The notes under the pieces are model-generated. The model was given only the letters and a program-made list of their open reading frames with translations, was not told where the DNA came from and ran no database searches. From an uncultured Bacteroidales bacterium (GTDB taxonomy: Bacteria > Bacteroidota > Bacteroidia > Bacteroidales > F082), in assembly GCA_946405575.1 (NCBI GenBank), contig CAMJHP010000002.1:1-64000 (forward strand): 64,000 bases of DNA, in the 5' to 3' direction. The translations under genes and the position numbers were made by a program. This document shows positions 25,355-35,570 of this stretch, piece after piece. How positions within the stretch are numbered: position 1 is the first letter of the stretch; the number at the start of each line of letters is the position of its first letter.

Positions 25355-28300
25355 TTAATATTCTGAGTTAATAAATTGTGATCTGTCAAATTGGTCAGGG
25401 TCATATTGTTCGTTTCGAAGGTTGTTGGGACCCGTAATATAAGCATGGCGAAGATGATATACATTTGAATACTTATACAGGCCCTCCAAACTTTTACGCT
25501 GTTTTGCCACTAACCCACAGTTAAGGAGGAAACGGTCACAGGCGATATTGAACTGATTGGTGTCGTTGTTCATGTCGTCATCAAGGAAATACATCGTTCC
25601 CATCATCTCTTTATAGGCCGTCCCCTCCGTATTGGCTTCTTCTGCCATTTGATAGTATTTAATAGCCATCTCAGCAGTATAGTTACTATTTATATTGCTG
25701 ATGGTGGTATCATCCACATCATGACGGAGTTGTGCATAAAACTGTTCGCTTCGCCGTCCGTATTTATTTGTGTCTTCGTTATACTCTATTTTCGCCATCA
25801 TTTTACAACAGCGGTCCATCTCAAAGCGTAAATCCCTAAACACTTCCGAATATTTATCGGGGTTGTTTCTGATAACGCTGTTTCTTCTTGCCATGTTGCT
25901 CACAATATGCTCTGCATCGCTTATATTGTTGCTCTGCATCAACTCATTATATCTATATAAACTATAGATAAACTCATACTTGTGAGACCATTCCCAATAG
26001 AAATTGTAGTTAATCCCTATGAAACTGTTTGAATAAGAAGAAAGATTATTATGTGGAACGAAAATCTTCACCATGTTTGTCGCACAAACCAGAGTGTCAA
26101 GTATTAAGAATTCCACTAGTTTCAAGCGTTTGTCCACATCCTTGCCTGTTTCGAACATCTGGCAATCAAGACGAACCAAATCGGCGGGTGATTCAAGATA
26201 ATCCGCCAGTTTCTGATAGAATTGTACATGATAAATATCCGAATATTCGCCAGTACTACTATCGAGCATAGGGTTTCCTCCCAAAATATCATTCAAAATA
26301 TGGTCATTAAAACGCATTTTAGTATAATGCCCAAGGACTTCCTCGTAGAAAGTTGTTCTGTATCGGTCTTTCGGTGCTATAAGAGGGTACGTGTTTCGGA
26401 TAAAAGCAAGATAATCTTCATGCTTATATTTGGAATCTACTTTTTCAAGAAAATGTGTCCCAATAGCCCTTATCTCTACGACACGTAACCAGGCCGACCG
26501 TATTGCAGGATAGAAGGACAGGCGTGTCAAATCAATATTATCATGGACATCCTTACTGTATATCCATTTTAACTCGCTTATTTCTGTCAGGTTTGTAAGG
26601 TCATATTTATAACTGGTGTATCGTGCCATAAACCGGAACAATGTGGCAAGAAGTGAACCATGGAACTGGTTGTCTCCTAGAATTGCCTCAACCGTTTTCG
26701 ACTCTCTTTCTTTGCTCCATAACAATTCCTCGCCACCATCGTAATAACAGAACACCTCAACATAATATGCGAGAAGATTAATGATTTTGTTCAAACAACC
26801 CGCAGCTTCGCTATAGCAGGAGTCCATAAGATAAAACCGATAGGCATCGAAATAATAAAGAATGCTTTTATCAAGTCGACTTATCGGATGCTTCGAAAGC
26901 AGGTTTTCTCTTTCGGTTATCAGTTTCAATTCCTCTTTTTCCGTAGATTTATTCAGTAAATCTTTAATTAAATCTATGATATTCTTACTAATGCCACTAC
27001 CAGAACGAACATTTGTACCTTCCAGATTGTCACCAGAAGCACACGAAAGCATCACATTGCCAAAACCTTCCAATGTCTGCGCTAAAATACGAATATGATT
27101 GGATCTGGTATATAGCAGCTTGGACTTGAATGATTTCTTCAAAATACCATACGATCTGGTAAAACCATCTTCAAGAACGTTTTTGTCGCCAAACATATTC
27201 TCGGCAAGTATACGGAGACTTCGTGTGTAGTACTTACAAGCGTAACACGGGGGTCTATGACCTTGTTTCCTCATCAATCTACAATGGTAGCCACAAGCCT
27301 CAACACCCTTATAGAAGAAAGTCATGGATTCGTTGGTATATACTCTATCTATACAGTAATCCAAATAGCCTATGACATTCTCTTTAATTCTGAAAAAATC
27401 ATCTTCCGGATGCAGCAGTCCGTTATTCTTGATTATTATTAAATAGTCATTTGCATTATCCTTCAGTTTTTCAAATAACTCTTTATACGTACATCTGTCT
27501 TCAGGAAAATCATATTTGAATTTGGGATGGCTCTCATTTTTTGACGCAGAGTTATCCAACAAATCAAAGAACAACTTGACATCGTGTTTGATGGCAATAA
27601 CATTTCTCTTTGGTTCGCATATATGGTAAAGATTATAAGGTTTGTCCTCGTCGTATCTACAAAAATCATCAAGATACGCAAGCAAATCAAAATCATCATA
27701 ATACGCCGAAGCATATAATGAATCCTGATTTTGGGTAAGAATGGTCAGACTATTCTTATAATAGAGGATTTCTGCCAATTTGCGGAAAAAGTCAGCAGAA
27801 ATAATGAATTTTTCTTTGACATTGACACTTTTGTGAATGGCCATGAATTCGCCCTCAGCCACATCAATATTGGTTTGGGTGATTCCGCTCATTCCCATTT
27901 TTTCCAATATGCTTAATTTGGCCAAGATGGCTTGATAGACATATCGAATCTCCTCAAATACAGTGAGAGAGTTGATTGTGGCGGTTTTCTCCTGCGTCAA
28001 ATCGCTCGCAAAGGATGATATCACCCCATCAACATCAACACTATAAACATACTTGTCTTCTTCGTCAAAACTGACAATGTCATGATTGAACTGGGTATCA
28101 AATTTAGAACCATATCTGGCTCCCTTTCTAACTATCACTTGTCTCTTTCCACGCCAGTCGTCAACATATTGGTCCATAGTATAGAGACCATAATCGTTTT
28201 CATTAATCCAACGCTTTTTGATTAACAGTTCCAACAATTGGCAATACAACTGATAGGCATTAGGAAACAGCCTTCGTGATTCGTAAGTGAGTCCAAGTTT

Positions 28301-31048
28301 CAACATGCAACGAATACGAGTGAGGAATCCCGCAACTGTATCGTCTTTTGAGAATCCGTCTATTGCAGCACGATATTCTAACGAAGCCGCATAATAGTCC
28401 TCATCCCAAAAGTGCAAGTCGCCAAGATTGGAATGGATACGTGCGATGATGGGTAAGTACTGTCGCTGACTGGTATTGTTTTCGCGGTCAGGCTTGTCAA
28501 GTTCCATGTAGTGAGTCAACAGGCGATTGTTGTATGTTATGACGGACAACGACTCGTCAAGTGTAAAATTGAAGATAGCCGATGCTTCGTCCGACATCTT
28601 CGACATGACAGAAATCTCTTCAGCTATGCTCTTGTGGAATTTGTATTCATTCAGACCGATAAGAATAGGAGAGATATGCGTTTGGGTCAAATATTCCATT
28701 ATGGACATCATTGAATCGCGCAATTCCGGAGCTTTACTGGTTTTCAGCAAATCAGGAATTTGCTCAATATTGCGCCATGAGAAGCTCCGATTGTGGTGTT
28801 TATAAATATGGTCGATAATGAATGAAAGTGAAACCAAAAACCTGTCGCCATAATTGCTTAAATCATTGGTGATTGTACCCATAATGGGATTGGCCAAATA
28901 GTAAACAAAGTTGATGGTCTTTTGTTGAATCTGTTCAAAATACAACACATAAACATCATCCTTTTCCCTAACGTTGGGTTTTCCTACTGCCAACACATCA
29001 CCCCACTCGTTCAACGGTTCGCAGTCTTGGTTGCGTCGAATATATTTCTCAAAATAAAGGAATATCTTTTTGGGCGACCCATTGCTGATATGTGTTAGAT
29101 ACGCTGCAAAAGTGTGTAGGAATCCTATGACATAGGTGGCTTCTGTCTTAGGTGCGTCACACTCTTCTATAAGATATTCATAATACCAACGCAAAGAAGG
29201 CATCTCTTTTTTCAATACAGCTCTCGATTTCGATTCTTCTGTCTTCTTTTTTAACTGTCCCTTGGCATTCCTTTCCTCCACCTTTCTAAGCCACTCCTGC
29301 GGAATTAACCTATTGGCAATATACCATTCAGACATGGAACGAACATCTGTCTGCCCTCCTTCCGGGGAAAGAAAGCTGTCCACATTGATAACTCCTGAGA
29401 AAATACTGCTAATGGCGAAATTGCGGTCACTTAAATCAGCCAAATACGCATCATATAGTTCACGACCTGAAATAAACACAAACTTGGCCTTTGCAGTTGA
29501 CACAAAGAGTTTAATATTAGCCAATAACATCAATACATTACGGCGGCGTTCACGTGAATCCATGCCGTCTGGAAAGCCTTTTACTGAATCTGTAAACTCG
29601 GGCATCTCAGTGGTTCTGTGTTGTTCCATCATCGCTGGATCAATCTTGTCCATTTCGTCAAACACCACGATAAAACTGGCTTGATACCCCTTTACACATT
29701 TGTCGGAGTAAATCAAATTTATGATGTCTGCCAGTTCGGTCTCTATCTCACGAATGTCGGCAATAGGCTTGGTTTTATGCCTCTTATGATTGAACAATGA
29801 AAAAGTGAACATGCTAGTGTTTGCAGAAGGAGCCACCCCTGTTTCCTCTCCAGTGACAGTATTGAGACGTTCTGTCAGTAACTCAAGCCGTCGTAAAGCA
29901 CTTAATGGTGTAGCATAATACGGTATTAGCCGAAATATTTTCTCCAATAACCAACTTAGAAAAACAAAAAGCAGAATGTAAACAACAAACCTAAACACAC
30001 CTCCCAGACCCGTTTCTAAATGATATACTGTCACAAAAGCCCTTGCCACCTTAGTGAATAGACGCGAGACCCATGACTCACTGGAATCTCTATTGACAAA
30101 AACTTGCTGATTGTTGGAATTGTCGGAATTTCCCGAGACAACAAGCGTTTGGTCATTTGAGACCTCTTCCCTGACTGTTACGGGAGAATTATGTACATCT
30201 ATATTTACATCCGCCCTATTAGTCTTAACTTCATTATTGATTACAATATTATTATTGACATCAAAATTCATTTGGATGGAAATAGTAAGGGCAAGACTAA
30301 CTGAAGAAATAACCAGTATCAAAGTAGACTTTATGGCAAGGTGAGGTTTTGAGCTTTTTACAAACGCTTTGTATTTGTCTCTTACGGAAGTTGCAATCAT
30401 ACTCAGCACGTCTCTTTCCTTTAGTACCTCATGACCAAGGTTGATGGAAATCTTTATGTTGCTATAGTTTCGGCTTTCATAGTCATCATTCTTTCCACGA
30501 GCCATTTTGTCAACATTCACATCGTCAAATTTCTCATGATTTGGATATTTCCTCCTGACCCTTTTCTTTTTCCATTTATAATAGTATTTGTCAAAAATAA
30601 ATACCCCAACACCCCCAACATACCATAGGAACAGTATAACAGCTAACCAACACCAATAAGCTGAAATAAAGTCCATTATTTGGGGCTTGATAGCTGCCGA
30701 AAATCCCATAATGATTACAGGAACCAAGCTCAGTAGGAGCCACCATGGCTCACCTTTCTCATTAACCTCACGGGTCAATTTATCAACGACACGTTCCACC
30801 AAGATGGTCTTACCCATACCACGGAAACCAGTCACCAAATAAGAGCCACTTTCCTTCTTTTTGTCGGACAGCCAATTGAACAATCTTTCCATCAAGCGCT
30901 CTCGCCCGACAAAATCGTCATACTTGTTGTCTTCTAAATTATCATTTTTGTCTTGTGCGGGTAGAAAAATCTTAATTGGCCGAATCAATGACGAATACTT
31001 GTCGTTGAAAGGATTTGCAGGCACTATATTATCTTTTCTTTTAAACAT
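25355..31048 (-). CDS. Giant KAP-like membrane P-loop NTPase
   Basis: 1,897 aa from the ATG at 31048. The in-frame ATG at 31090 lies inside the -7 box, so it cannot be used from this promoter. FVGRERLMERLFNWL leads to Walker A GFRGMGKT (74-81). Four membrane helices (about 103-121, 131-153, 237-258, 348-370) and an Asn-rich outside loop (260-346) come before Walker B FIVVFDEMDK (459-468). Helices inserted between Walker A and B are the mark of KAP NTPases (Kidins220, PifA). The remaining 1,400 residues are helical and TPR-like, with a CYACKYY motif. I infer a membrane-attached sensor or effector, perhaps anti-phage. STAND-type is the alternative. Confidence 0.75.
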   Translation of the reverse strand: MFKRKDNIVPANPFNDKYSSLIRPIKIFLPAQDKNDNLEDNKYDDFVGRERLMERLFNWLSDKKKESGSYLVTGFRGMGKTILVERVVDKLTREVNEKGEPWWLLLSLVPVIIMGFSAAIKPQIMDFISAYWCWLAVILFLWYVGGVGVFIFDKYYYKWKKKRVRRKYPNHEKFDDVNVDKMARGKNDDYESRNYSNIKISINLGHEVLKERDVLSMIATSVRDKYKAFVKSSKPHLAIKSTLILVISSVSLALTISIQMNFDVNNNIVINNEVKTNRADVNIDVHNSPVTVREEVSNDQTLVVSGNSDNSNNQQVFVNRDSSESWVSRLFTKVARAFVTVYHLETGLGGVFRFVVYILLFVFLSWLLEKIFRLIPYYATPLSALRRLELLTERLNTVTGEETGVAPSANTSMFTFSLFNHKRHKTKPIADIREIETELADIINLIYSDKCVKGYQASFIVVFDEMDKIDPAMMEQHRTTEMPEFTDSVKGFPDGMDSRERRRNVLMLLANIKLFVSTAKAKFVFISGRELYDAYLADLSDRNFAISSIFSGVINVDSFLSPEGGQTDVRSMSEWYIANRLIPQEWLRKVEERNAKGQLKKKTEESKSRAVLKKEMPSLRWYYEYLIEECDAPKTEATYVIGFLHTFAAYLTHISNGSPKKIFLYFEKYIRRNQDCEPLNEWGDVLAVGKPNVREKDDVYVLYFEQIQQKTINFVYYLANPIMGTITNDLSNYGDRFLVSLSFIIDHIYKHHNRSFSWRNIEQIPDLLKTSKAPELRDSMMSIMEYLTQTHISPILIGLNEYKFHKSIAEEISVMSKMSDEASAIFNFTLDESLSVITYNNRLLTHYMELDKPDRENNTSQRQYLPIIARIHSNLGDLHFWDEDYYAASLEYRAAIDGFSKDDTVAGFLTRIRCMLKLGLTYESRRLFPNAYQLYCQLLELLIKKRWINENDYGLYTMDQYVDDWRGKRQVIVRKGARYGSKFDTQFNHDIVSFDEEDKYVYSVDVDGVISSFASDLTQEKTATINSLTVFEEIRYVYQAILAKLSILEKMGMSGITQTNIDVAEGEFMAIHKSVNVKEKFIISADFFRKLAEILYYKNSLTILTQNQDSLYASAYYDDFDLLAYLDDFCRYDEDKPYNLYHICEPKRNVIAIKHDVKLFFDLLDNSASKNESHPKFKYDFPEDRCTYKELFEKLKDNANDYLIIIKNNGLLHPEDDFFRIKENVIGYLDYCIDRVYTNESMTFFYKGVEACGYHCRLMRKQGHRPPCYACKYYTRSLRILAENMFGDKNVLEDGFTRSYGILKKSFKSKLLYTRSNHIRILAQTLEGFGNVMLSCASGDNLEGTNVRSGSGISKNIIDLIKDLLNKSTEKEELKLITERENLLSKHPISRLDKSILYYFDAYRFYLMDSCYSEAAGCLNKIINLLAYYVEVFCYYDGGEELLWSKERESKTVEAILGDNQFHGSLLATLFRFMARYTSYKYDLTNLTEISELKWIYSKDVHDNIDLTRLSFYPAIRSAWLRVVEIRAIGTHFLEKVDSKYKHEDYLAFIRNTYPLIAPKDRYRTTFYEEVLGHYTKMRFNDHILNDILGGNPMLDSSTGEYSDIYHVQFYQKLADYLESPADLVRLDCQMFETGKDVDKRLKLVEFLILDTLVCATNMVKIFVPHNNLSSYSNSFIGINYNFYWEWSHKYEFIYSLYRYNELMQSNNISDAEHIVSNMARRNSVIRNNPDKYSEVFRDLRFEMDRCCKMMAKIEYNEDTNKYGRRSEQFYAQLRHDVDDTTISNINSNYTAEMAIKYYQMAEEANTEGTAYKEMMGTMYFLDDDMNNDTNQFNIACDRFLLNCGLVAKQRKSLEGLYKYSNVYHLRHAYITGPNNLRNEQYDPDQFDRSQFINSEY

Positions 31049-31086
31049 ATACGATTGAAAAAAACTGTTTATGAATGAAAAATCAA

Positions 31087-31119
31087 GCAAAATTACATCA
31101 AACCTGTATTAACTCCAAA
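31087..31119 (-). promoter_or_regulatory. Promoter of the KAP-like NTPase gene
   Basis: On the minus strand TTTG (31119-31116) and TAATTTTGC (31095-31087) are 20 bases apart, matching the consensus well. It decides the start of the NTPase gene in favour of 31048 and shows that the NTPase is transcribed apart from the gene at 31161-33143. Confidence 0.72.
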
Positions 31120-31160
31120 TAAATAATAAAAATGATGGACAAAGAAAAAACCTCCAACCT

Positions 31161-33143
31161 CTATCGCCCCCCTCGATACTTCTTCTTCCTCAACCCATAA
31201 TACCCGTCTCCAAACAAAACAAACCGCTCCTTGTCGCTTCCCAAACTCGACGTGACACTACCCTTGTTGGTATAAGGATAAGCCTGCAACACTTTCTTCA
31301 TGATTTCATCAATATGCAAAGGGGTCCTGGATTTCTTCAAAATGTCGGCCACCAAGTCACGGATGCTCCCTCGATACACATGGGTCCATTCGGCCAAGGT
31401 GTACATCGATGACTTCCCGATGGGCTTTAAGGCCTCCGAATGCAACACCTTTGCCCTGACATGATCAAAGCTTTTATGCCCAACCTCCGGACATCTCTGT
31501 ATCAGTGCTGCATACAATTCCCTCAAACTCATTGGCCTGCCTTTGTCGCGCAGGATTTCACTCAACTCATAGATGACATCAACCCCATTGGGCGGCAGAA
31601 CGATGTTCCCATTTTCGTCAACGACCAATCTGTATGCCTTGGTGATGATGACAGGCAGGGCTTGCCTGTAATCATCCTTCTTGTCGTCGGGAATATCCTT
31701 CAGCAAATCTTCAAGCCGAATAGAATCGATACCCGACCTTATCCGCTTGTTTTGCTTGTTGACTTCTCCGCAGATTCTATTGATGATTTGTCCGCTCAGT
31801 CGTTTGTTGACAAGAAAACGCATGTCGTTCTCCTTTATCGCTTTCAACGGGAACCCCTCGATACAAACCTGGGCGAACGACTCGAATGAGATATTCACTT
31901 TCTCTTGGTCAACGACATTCAAATACAAATCATCGACTTCAGCAATAACAAGGGTGCTGTCAAACTGGTAATACGACCAGTTCATGTCCTCAAACAAGTC
32001 TTTAGAGGCCTTCTCCATCAGCTGCCTGACACGCTCCCTGGTGCATTCTATCTTCTCTCCAATTTCGGCCATATTCATAGGATTTTCGCCGCAAATGCCC
32101 GTCGCCATCGCAAAAACCTTATCCAATCTTTTATCCGACTTGGCCAGGTACTCCCTCAAAAGGTAGAACATCGGAAAATGCTCGTATTGGTTGAAAAAAT
32201 TGATAACGAAACCGATTTGTTCTTCCGTCAGATAAGGGTATTTTGTCGCAATGAGAGTTTTACTGATGTCATCCCCATCAAGGTTTTCATACTGAAACAG
32301 CACATCGTTCAAATCGGCCAAGAAACGGAATATCTCGCCTTGGGGTGCTCTGTGAAGCCATATTTGAGGCAAAAGTTCTACCACTTGCTCTTCAGGAAGC
32401 AGGAACATTGTGACAGCCTTCTGATAGGTGGGAATGAACCATTCCTGAATGCGCTTCGATTGCTTTGACAATTTATCAACGTTTTCGGCAAAATCAGCCA
32501 AAAGGAGGCGTTTCCTGACCTTCAGATTCTCATCCGAAGCTTCAATCTCTTCAGCGAACTGTTCATCACAGAACCATAATATGGTCCGCGCAATGACAAC
32601 CAATTCGTATGTAAATGTGTCGGCCAGCTGTTCTTTCCAAAACGAAGAATGGATTTCAGAAAGCAGCTGATAGCAATAGTGCTTTAGCTCCCAATTGTCA
32701 AGGTTGTTGAACCTTTCTGCCAGGTTTTTCTGGTTGAGACAGAAGAAAGAATAAAACGAGCGAGGATCATTGAAGGTGGCATAAAACTGGTCTATGCAAT
32801 CCATGGAGAAGTCAAACAACGGCTTGTGGTAAGCCGATACAATGAGATTCTTCGGTGCTTCCGGCAAATCTCCGTATTTGTCCTGTTTGTTTATGAGCTG
32901 CAGGGCGTATGTTTGTTCGGTTGAATTGAGTAGCGCAAGTATCCCTTCAAGTTCCTTGATGGTTTTCTTTCCACAATTACGCAGCTTCGGCAAAACATGA
33001 TCGTGATAAGCGCGAAGAAGGTCGCCTACAGTGTATATTTCATTAGCCATGCACACCAAGAAAGCCCGCTTGGAAATATCCCATGTGTCATAATACCATT
33101 CAATCGGTTTCCGAAGTATTGCCCTTATGTCTTTGCCTTCCAT
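31161..33143 (-). CDS. Alpha-CTD / sigma-4 / HARE-HTH composite protein
   Basis: 660 aa. Residues 23-70 (ISKRAFLVCMANEIYTVGDLL...LRNCGKKTIKELEGIL) match the helix-hairpin-helix C-terminal domain of RNA polymerase alpha. Residues 355-385 (MNMAEIGEKIECTRERVRQLMEKASKDL) match sigma-70 region 4. Two HARE-HTH-like winged helices follow at about 525-590 (IYELSEILRDKGRPMSLRELYAALIQR) and 595-652 (SIRDLVADILKKSRTPLHIDEIMKKVLQAYP). The middle is helical and unassigned. Such proteins occur near restriction and defence loci in Bacteroidota, to my knowledge without an assigned function. It could guide RNA polymerase or DNA enzymes to modified or invading DNA. It is upstream of the KAP-like gene on the same strand. 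Confidence 0.75.
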   Translation of the reverse strand: MEGKDIRAILRKPIEWYYDTWDISKRAFLVCMANEIYTVGDLLRAYHDHVLPKLRNCGKKTIKELEGILALLNSTEQTYALQLINKQDKYGDLPEAPKNLIVSAYHKPLFDFSMDCIDQFYATFNDPRSFYSFFCLNQKNLAERFNNLDNWELKHYCYQLLSEIHSSFWKEQLADTFTYELVVIARTILWFCDEQFAEEIEASDENLKVRKRLLLADFAENVDKLSKQSKRIQEWFIPTYQKAVTMFLLPEEQVVELLPQIWLHRAPQGEIFRFLADLNDVLFQYENLDGDDISKTLIATKYPYLTEEQIGFVINFFNQYEHFPMFYLLREYLAKSDKRLDKVFAMATGICGENPMNMAEIGEKIECTRERVRQLMEKASKDLFEDMNWSYYQFDSTLVIAEVDDLYLNVVDQEKVNISFESFAQVCIEGFPLKAIKENDMRFLVNKRLSGQIINRICGEVNKQNKRIRSGIDSIRLEDLLKDIPDDKKDDYRQALPVIITKAYRLVVDENGNIVLPPNGVDVIYELSEILRDKGRPMSLRELYAALIQRCPEVGHKSFDHVRAKVLHSEALKPIGKSSMYTLAEWTHVYRGSIRDLVADILKKSRTPLHIDEIMKKVLQAYPYTNKGSVTSSLGSDKERFVLFGDGYYGLRKKKYRGGR

Positions 33144-33224
33144 GATTATTTTCTAATTAGCACCCTTGCCGTTTATGCCTAAAAAACTACAGTTTTTCCA
33201 CATCACATCCTCTATACTTTACAA

Positions 33225-35564
33225 CTAAAACCACACCTTATAAGAAAACGACGGTATAATCGGGAAGAAGCTCCGCTGCCAAAGTGTTTGCGGCTCTTCG
33301 GGGAACTGGTTCCAATACAGCGGGTCGCCTTTCTTGTCGCCGTAGTAGTAATAATACGGATTCTGTCGGCAATACACATTGTAGATGGAAAACGTCCATT
33401 CGGCTTTGCGACCTTTCTCGTTCTTGGTCTTAAACTTGGCGGCCAAGTCGAGACGGTGGTAGTCGCGCATCCTGGCACTATTGCGCTCACCGTAGATGTT
33501 AACTTGCTCAAAATCCACATCGCCTTCGGGTGAGATGACAGGCGTGTTCTGTACACCAATGACGGGCGTGAAGGGCAATCCCGTCTGGTAAGTCCACAAG
33601 GCACTGAGCGACCAACGTTCCGTCAGTTGATAATTCACGTTGATATTGACAGAGTGCGGTCGATCATATTCGTAAACATATTCCTTGCCATTGTTAATGT
33701 GGTCAAATTGTCGCGTGGTATGCGACCAAGTGTAGCCTACATAGCCATCTAAACGGTTGAAGTTGAAGCGCGTCATCATCTCAACGCCATACGACTTGCC
33801 CTTGCCGCCAGCTTCCACTTTGCTGCGCCAGTCGGAGTCGCCGAGGAGGGTGCTGTAGCCTTCACGATAGGTGGCCAAGTCGCGGAGCAGCTTGTAATAA
33901 GCATCGATTTCCACGCTGACATGGTCTTGCCAGAAACCTCGCTGCCAGCCCACCGAGGCTTGGTCAGAGGTGGCAGGCTTAATGCGGGCATCGGCAGGAA
34001 TCCAAACCTCGTTGTTCATGATGGAGCCTGGCGTCATCATCAGGTGAGCGTTCTGCGTGACACGCATAGCGGTCAGGTTGATGGTGCTTCCTCCTAGGAT
34101 GAAGCTGAGATTCAGCCTCGGTTCCCAAGCGAAGTGATGATACCCTTTGTTCACAAAACTATTCGCCCTCAAGCCGATGGAGCCATTGAACCAAGTGCCA
34201 AACTTCAGTTTGTTGTCCAGATAAAGCGAGTTGTCGAACACGCTCGAAACATCGGGCAAATTAGCCTCTGAAAAGCTGCTGGTGAAGTGGTTGGGGCGGT
34301 AGTTGAGATAGGAAGTTTGCAGGCCATATTCCAAGGTGTAGGCATTGCTGACAAAGAGTTTCCAATCGGAGCGGAGCGAGACATCACTAACCCGCGAAGA
34401 AGTCTTGACAAAGAAATCTGTCGTGTCGGCGGCATTTTCTAAGTAGGCCTTCATATTGTTCTTGAGTCGGTATTGCGTGAACGACAGCGTATTGGCCATA
34501 AATAGCCGAGAACTAACCGCGCTGTTCCATTGTCCCGAGACAAGCAGGTTGCCCCAAATGTTATTGATGCTGTTGCGTTCGATGTCGCCGTTTTCCTTTT
34601 TGTTTTTCCAAATGCGCATATAGTCATCGCCTTCATAAACATTGAAAGCGAAGCTGTTTTTGGCATCGGGAGCCCAGGTGTACTTGGCATTGATGTCATG
34701 GAAACCATAAAGCATATTGTAGTCTTGTCCGCCTTGCTCTTGGCTGATTTGACTGGCAATGTAAAGCAGTGCTTCCGTGAGGGTCTTGCGGCCAGTGACA
34801 ATGAAACTGGAGTTTTTCAGTCCGCCAGGGCCTTCCACGGCAAAAGCCAGATCCGTCAGACCTGCGCTCAGTGAGCCTTTCAGCTTTGTGGGGTCGCCTT
34901 TCTTGGCGGTGAGGTCGACAATGGATGACAGCTTGCCGCCATAGCGGGCAGGGAAGCCTCCTTTGTAGATGTCCATGGTGTTGATCATCTCGGAGTTGAA
35001 CACCGACATAAAACCGCCAAGGTGGTTGACATAGATAAGTGGCACATTGTCGAGCATATAGAGGTTCTCGCCTGGATTGCCGCCGCGCACAATCATCAGG
35101 CTGGAGGCTTCGGTGGCTGCCTCGATGCCGGGCAACTGCTGTGCTGCCTTGATAATGTCGGGGCGGCTGCCGATGGTAGGCAACTGGTCGATGCTTTTGG
35201 CATTCAAGGTCAAGGTGTTGAAGGTCTTGCGCTCAATGCGGGTGGCATTCACTTCAACAGATTGCAAAGTCTCGGTCAAAGGTTTCAAATGGATTTGCAG
35301 CGGCTCATCGGTATAGTTTACCTCGATGCATTTTTCTTCGTAGCCTATGCACGAAATGCAAAGTGTGGCGGGCAACTTGATGGCAAGGTTAAAATACCCC
35401 TTTTGGTCGGTGGCCACCCCTTTTGAGTGGTCTTGAAGAAAGACATTGGCCCCAATGATGCGCTCACCGTCGTTGGCATCGCTGACGAAGCCGGAAACAT
35501 GAACTTGTTGGGCTTGGACAAAGAGAGAAGCCAAGAGGCCAATCATCAAAAACAATCTTTTCAT
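33225..35564 (-). CDS. TonB-dependent receptor with carboxypeptidase-regulatory domain
   Basis: 779 aa. Signal peptide 1-19 (LFVQAQ); a CarboxypepD_reg-like domain about 22-95 (VHVSGFVSDANDGERIIGANVFLQD..GVATDQKGYF); a plug domain about 115-220 (LPTIGSRPDIIKAAQQLPGIEAATEASSLMIVRGGNPGENLYMLDNVPL); then a beta barrel to the C-terminal aromatic (SFSYKVWF). It lies 6 bases after a DUF4249 lipoprotein gene, a pairing common in Bacteroidota. The ligand is unknown; this sub-type is often linked to protein or metal uptake. Confidence 0.88.
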   Translation of the reverse strand: MKRLFLMIGLLASLFVQAQQVHVSGFVSDANDGERIIGANVFLQDHSKGVATDQKGYFNLAIKLPATLCISCIGYEEKCIEVNYTDEPLQIHLKPLTETLQSVEVNATRIERKTFNTLTLNAKSIDQLPTIGSRPDIIKAAQQLPGIEAATEASSLMIVRGGNPGENLYMLDNVPLIYVNHLGGFMSVFNSEMINTMDIYKGGFPARYGGKLSSIVDLTAKKGDPTKLKGSLSAGLTDLAFAVEGPGGLKNSSFIVTGRKTLTEALLYIASQISQEQGGQDYNMLYGFHDINAKYTWAPDAKNSFAFNVYEGDDYMRIWKNKKENGDIERNSINNIWGNLLVSGQWNSAVSSRLFMANTLSFTQYRLKNNMKAYLENAADTTDFFVKTSSRVSDVSLRSDWKLFVSNAYTLEYGLQTSYLNYRPNHFTSSFSEANLPDVSSVFDNSLYLDNKLKFGTWFNGSIGLRANSFVNKGYHHFAWEPRLNLSFILGGSTINLTAMRVTQNAHLMMTPGSIMNNEVWIPADARIKPATSDQASVGWQRGFWQDHVSVEIDAYYKLLRDLATYREGYSTLLGDSDWRSKVEAGGKGKSYGVEMMTRFNFNRLDGYVGYTWSHTTRQFDHINNGKEYVYEYDRPHSVNINVNYQLTERWSLSALWTYQTGLPFTPVIGVQNTPVISPEGDVDFEQVNIYGERNSARMRDYHRLDLAAKFKTKNEKGRKAEWTFSIYNVYCRQNPYYYYYGDKKGDPLYWNQFPEEPQTLWQRSFFPIIPSFSYKVWF

Positions 35565-35570
35565 GTCGCA

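Noticed and set aside
31049-31090. Upstream start codon for the KAP-like NTPase
   Set aside because: The ATG at 31090 lies inside the TAATTTTG box, so a transcript from that promoter cannot contain it.
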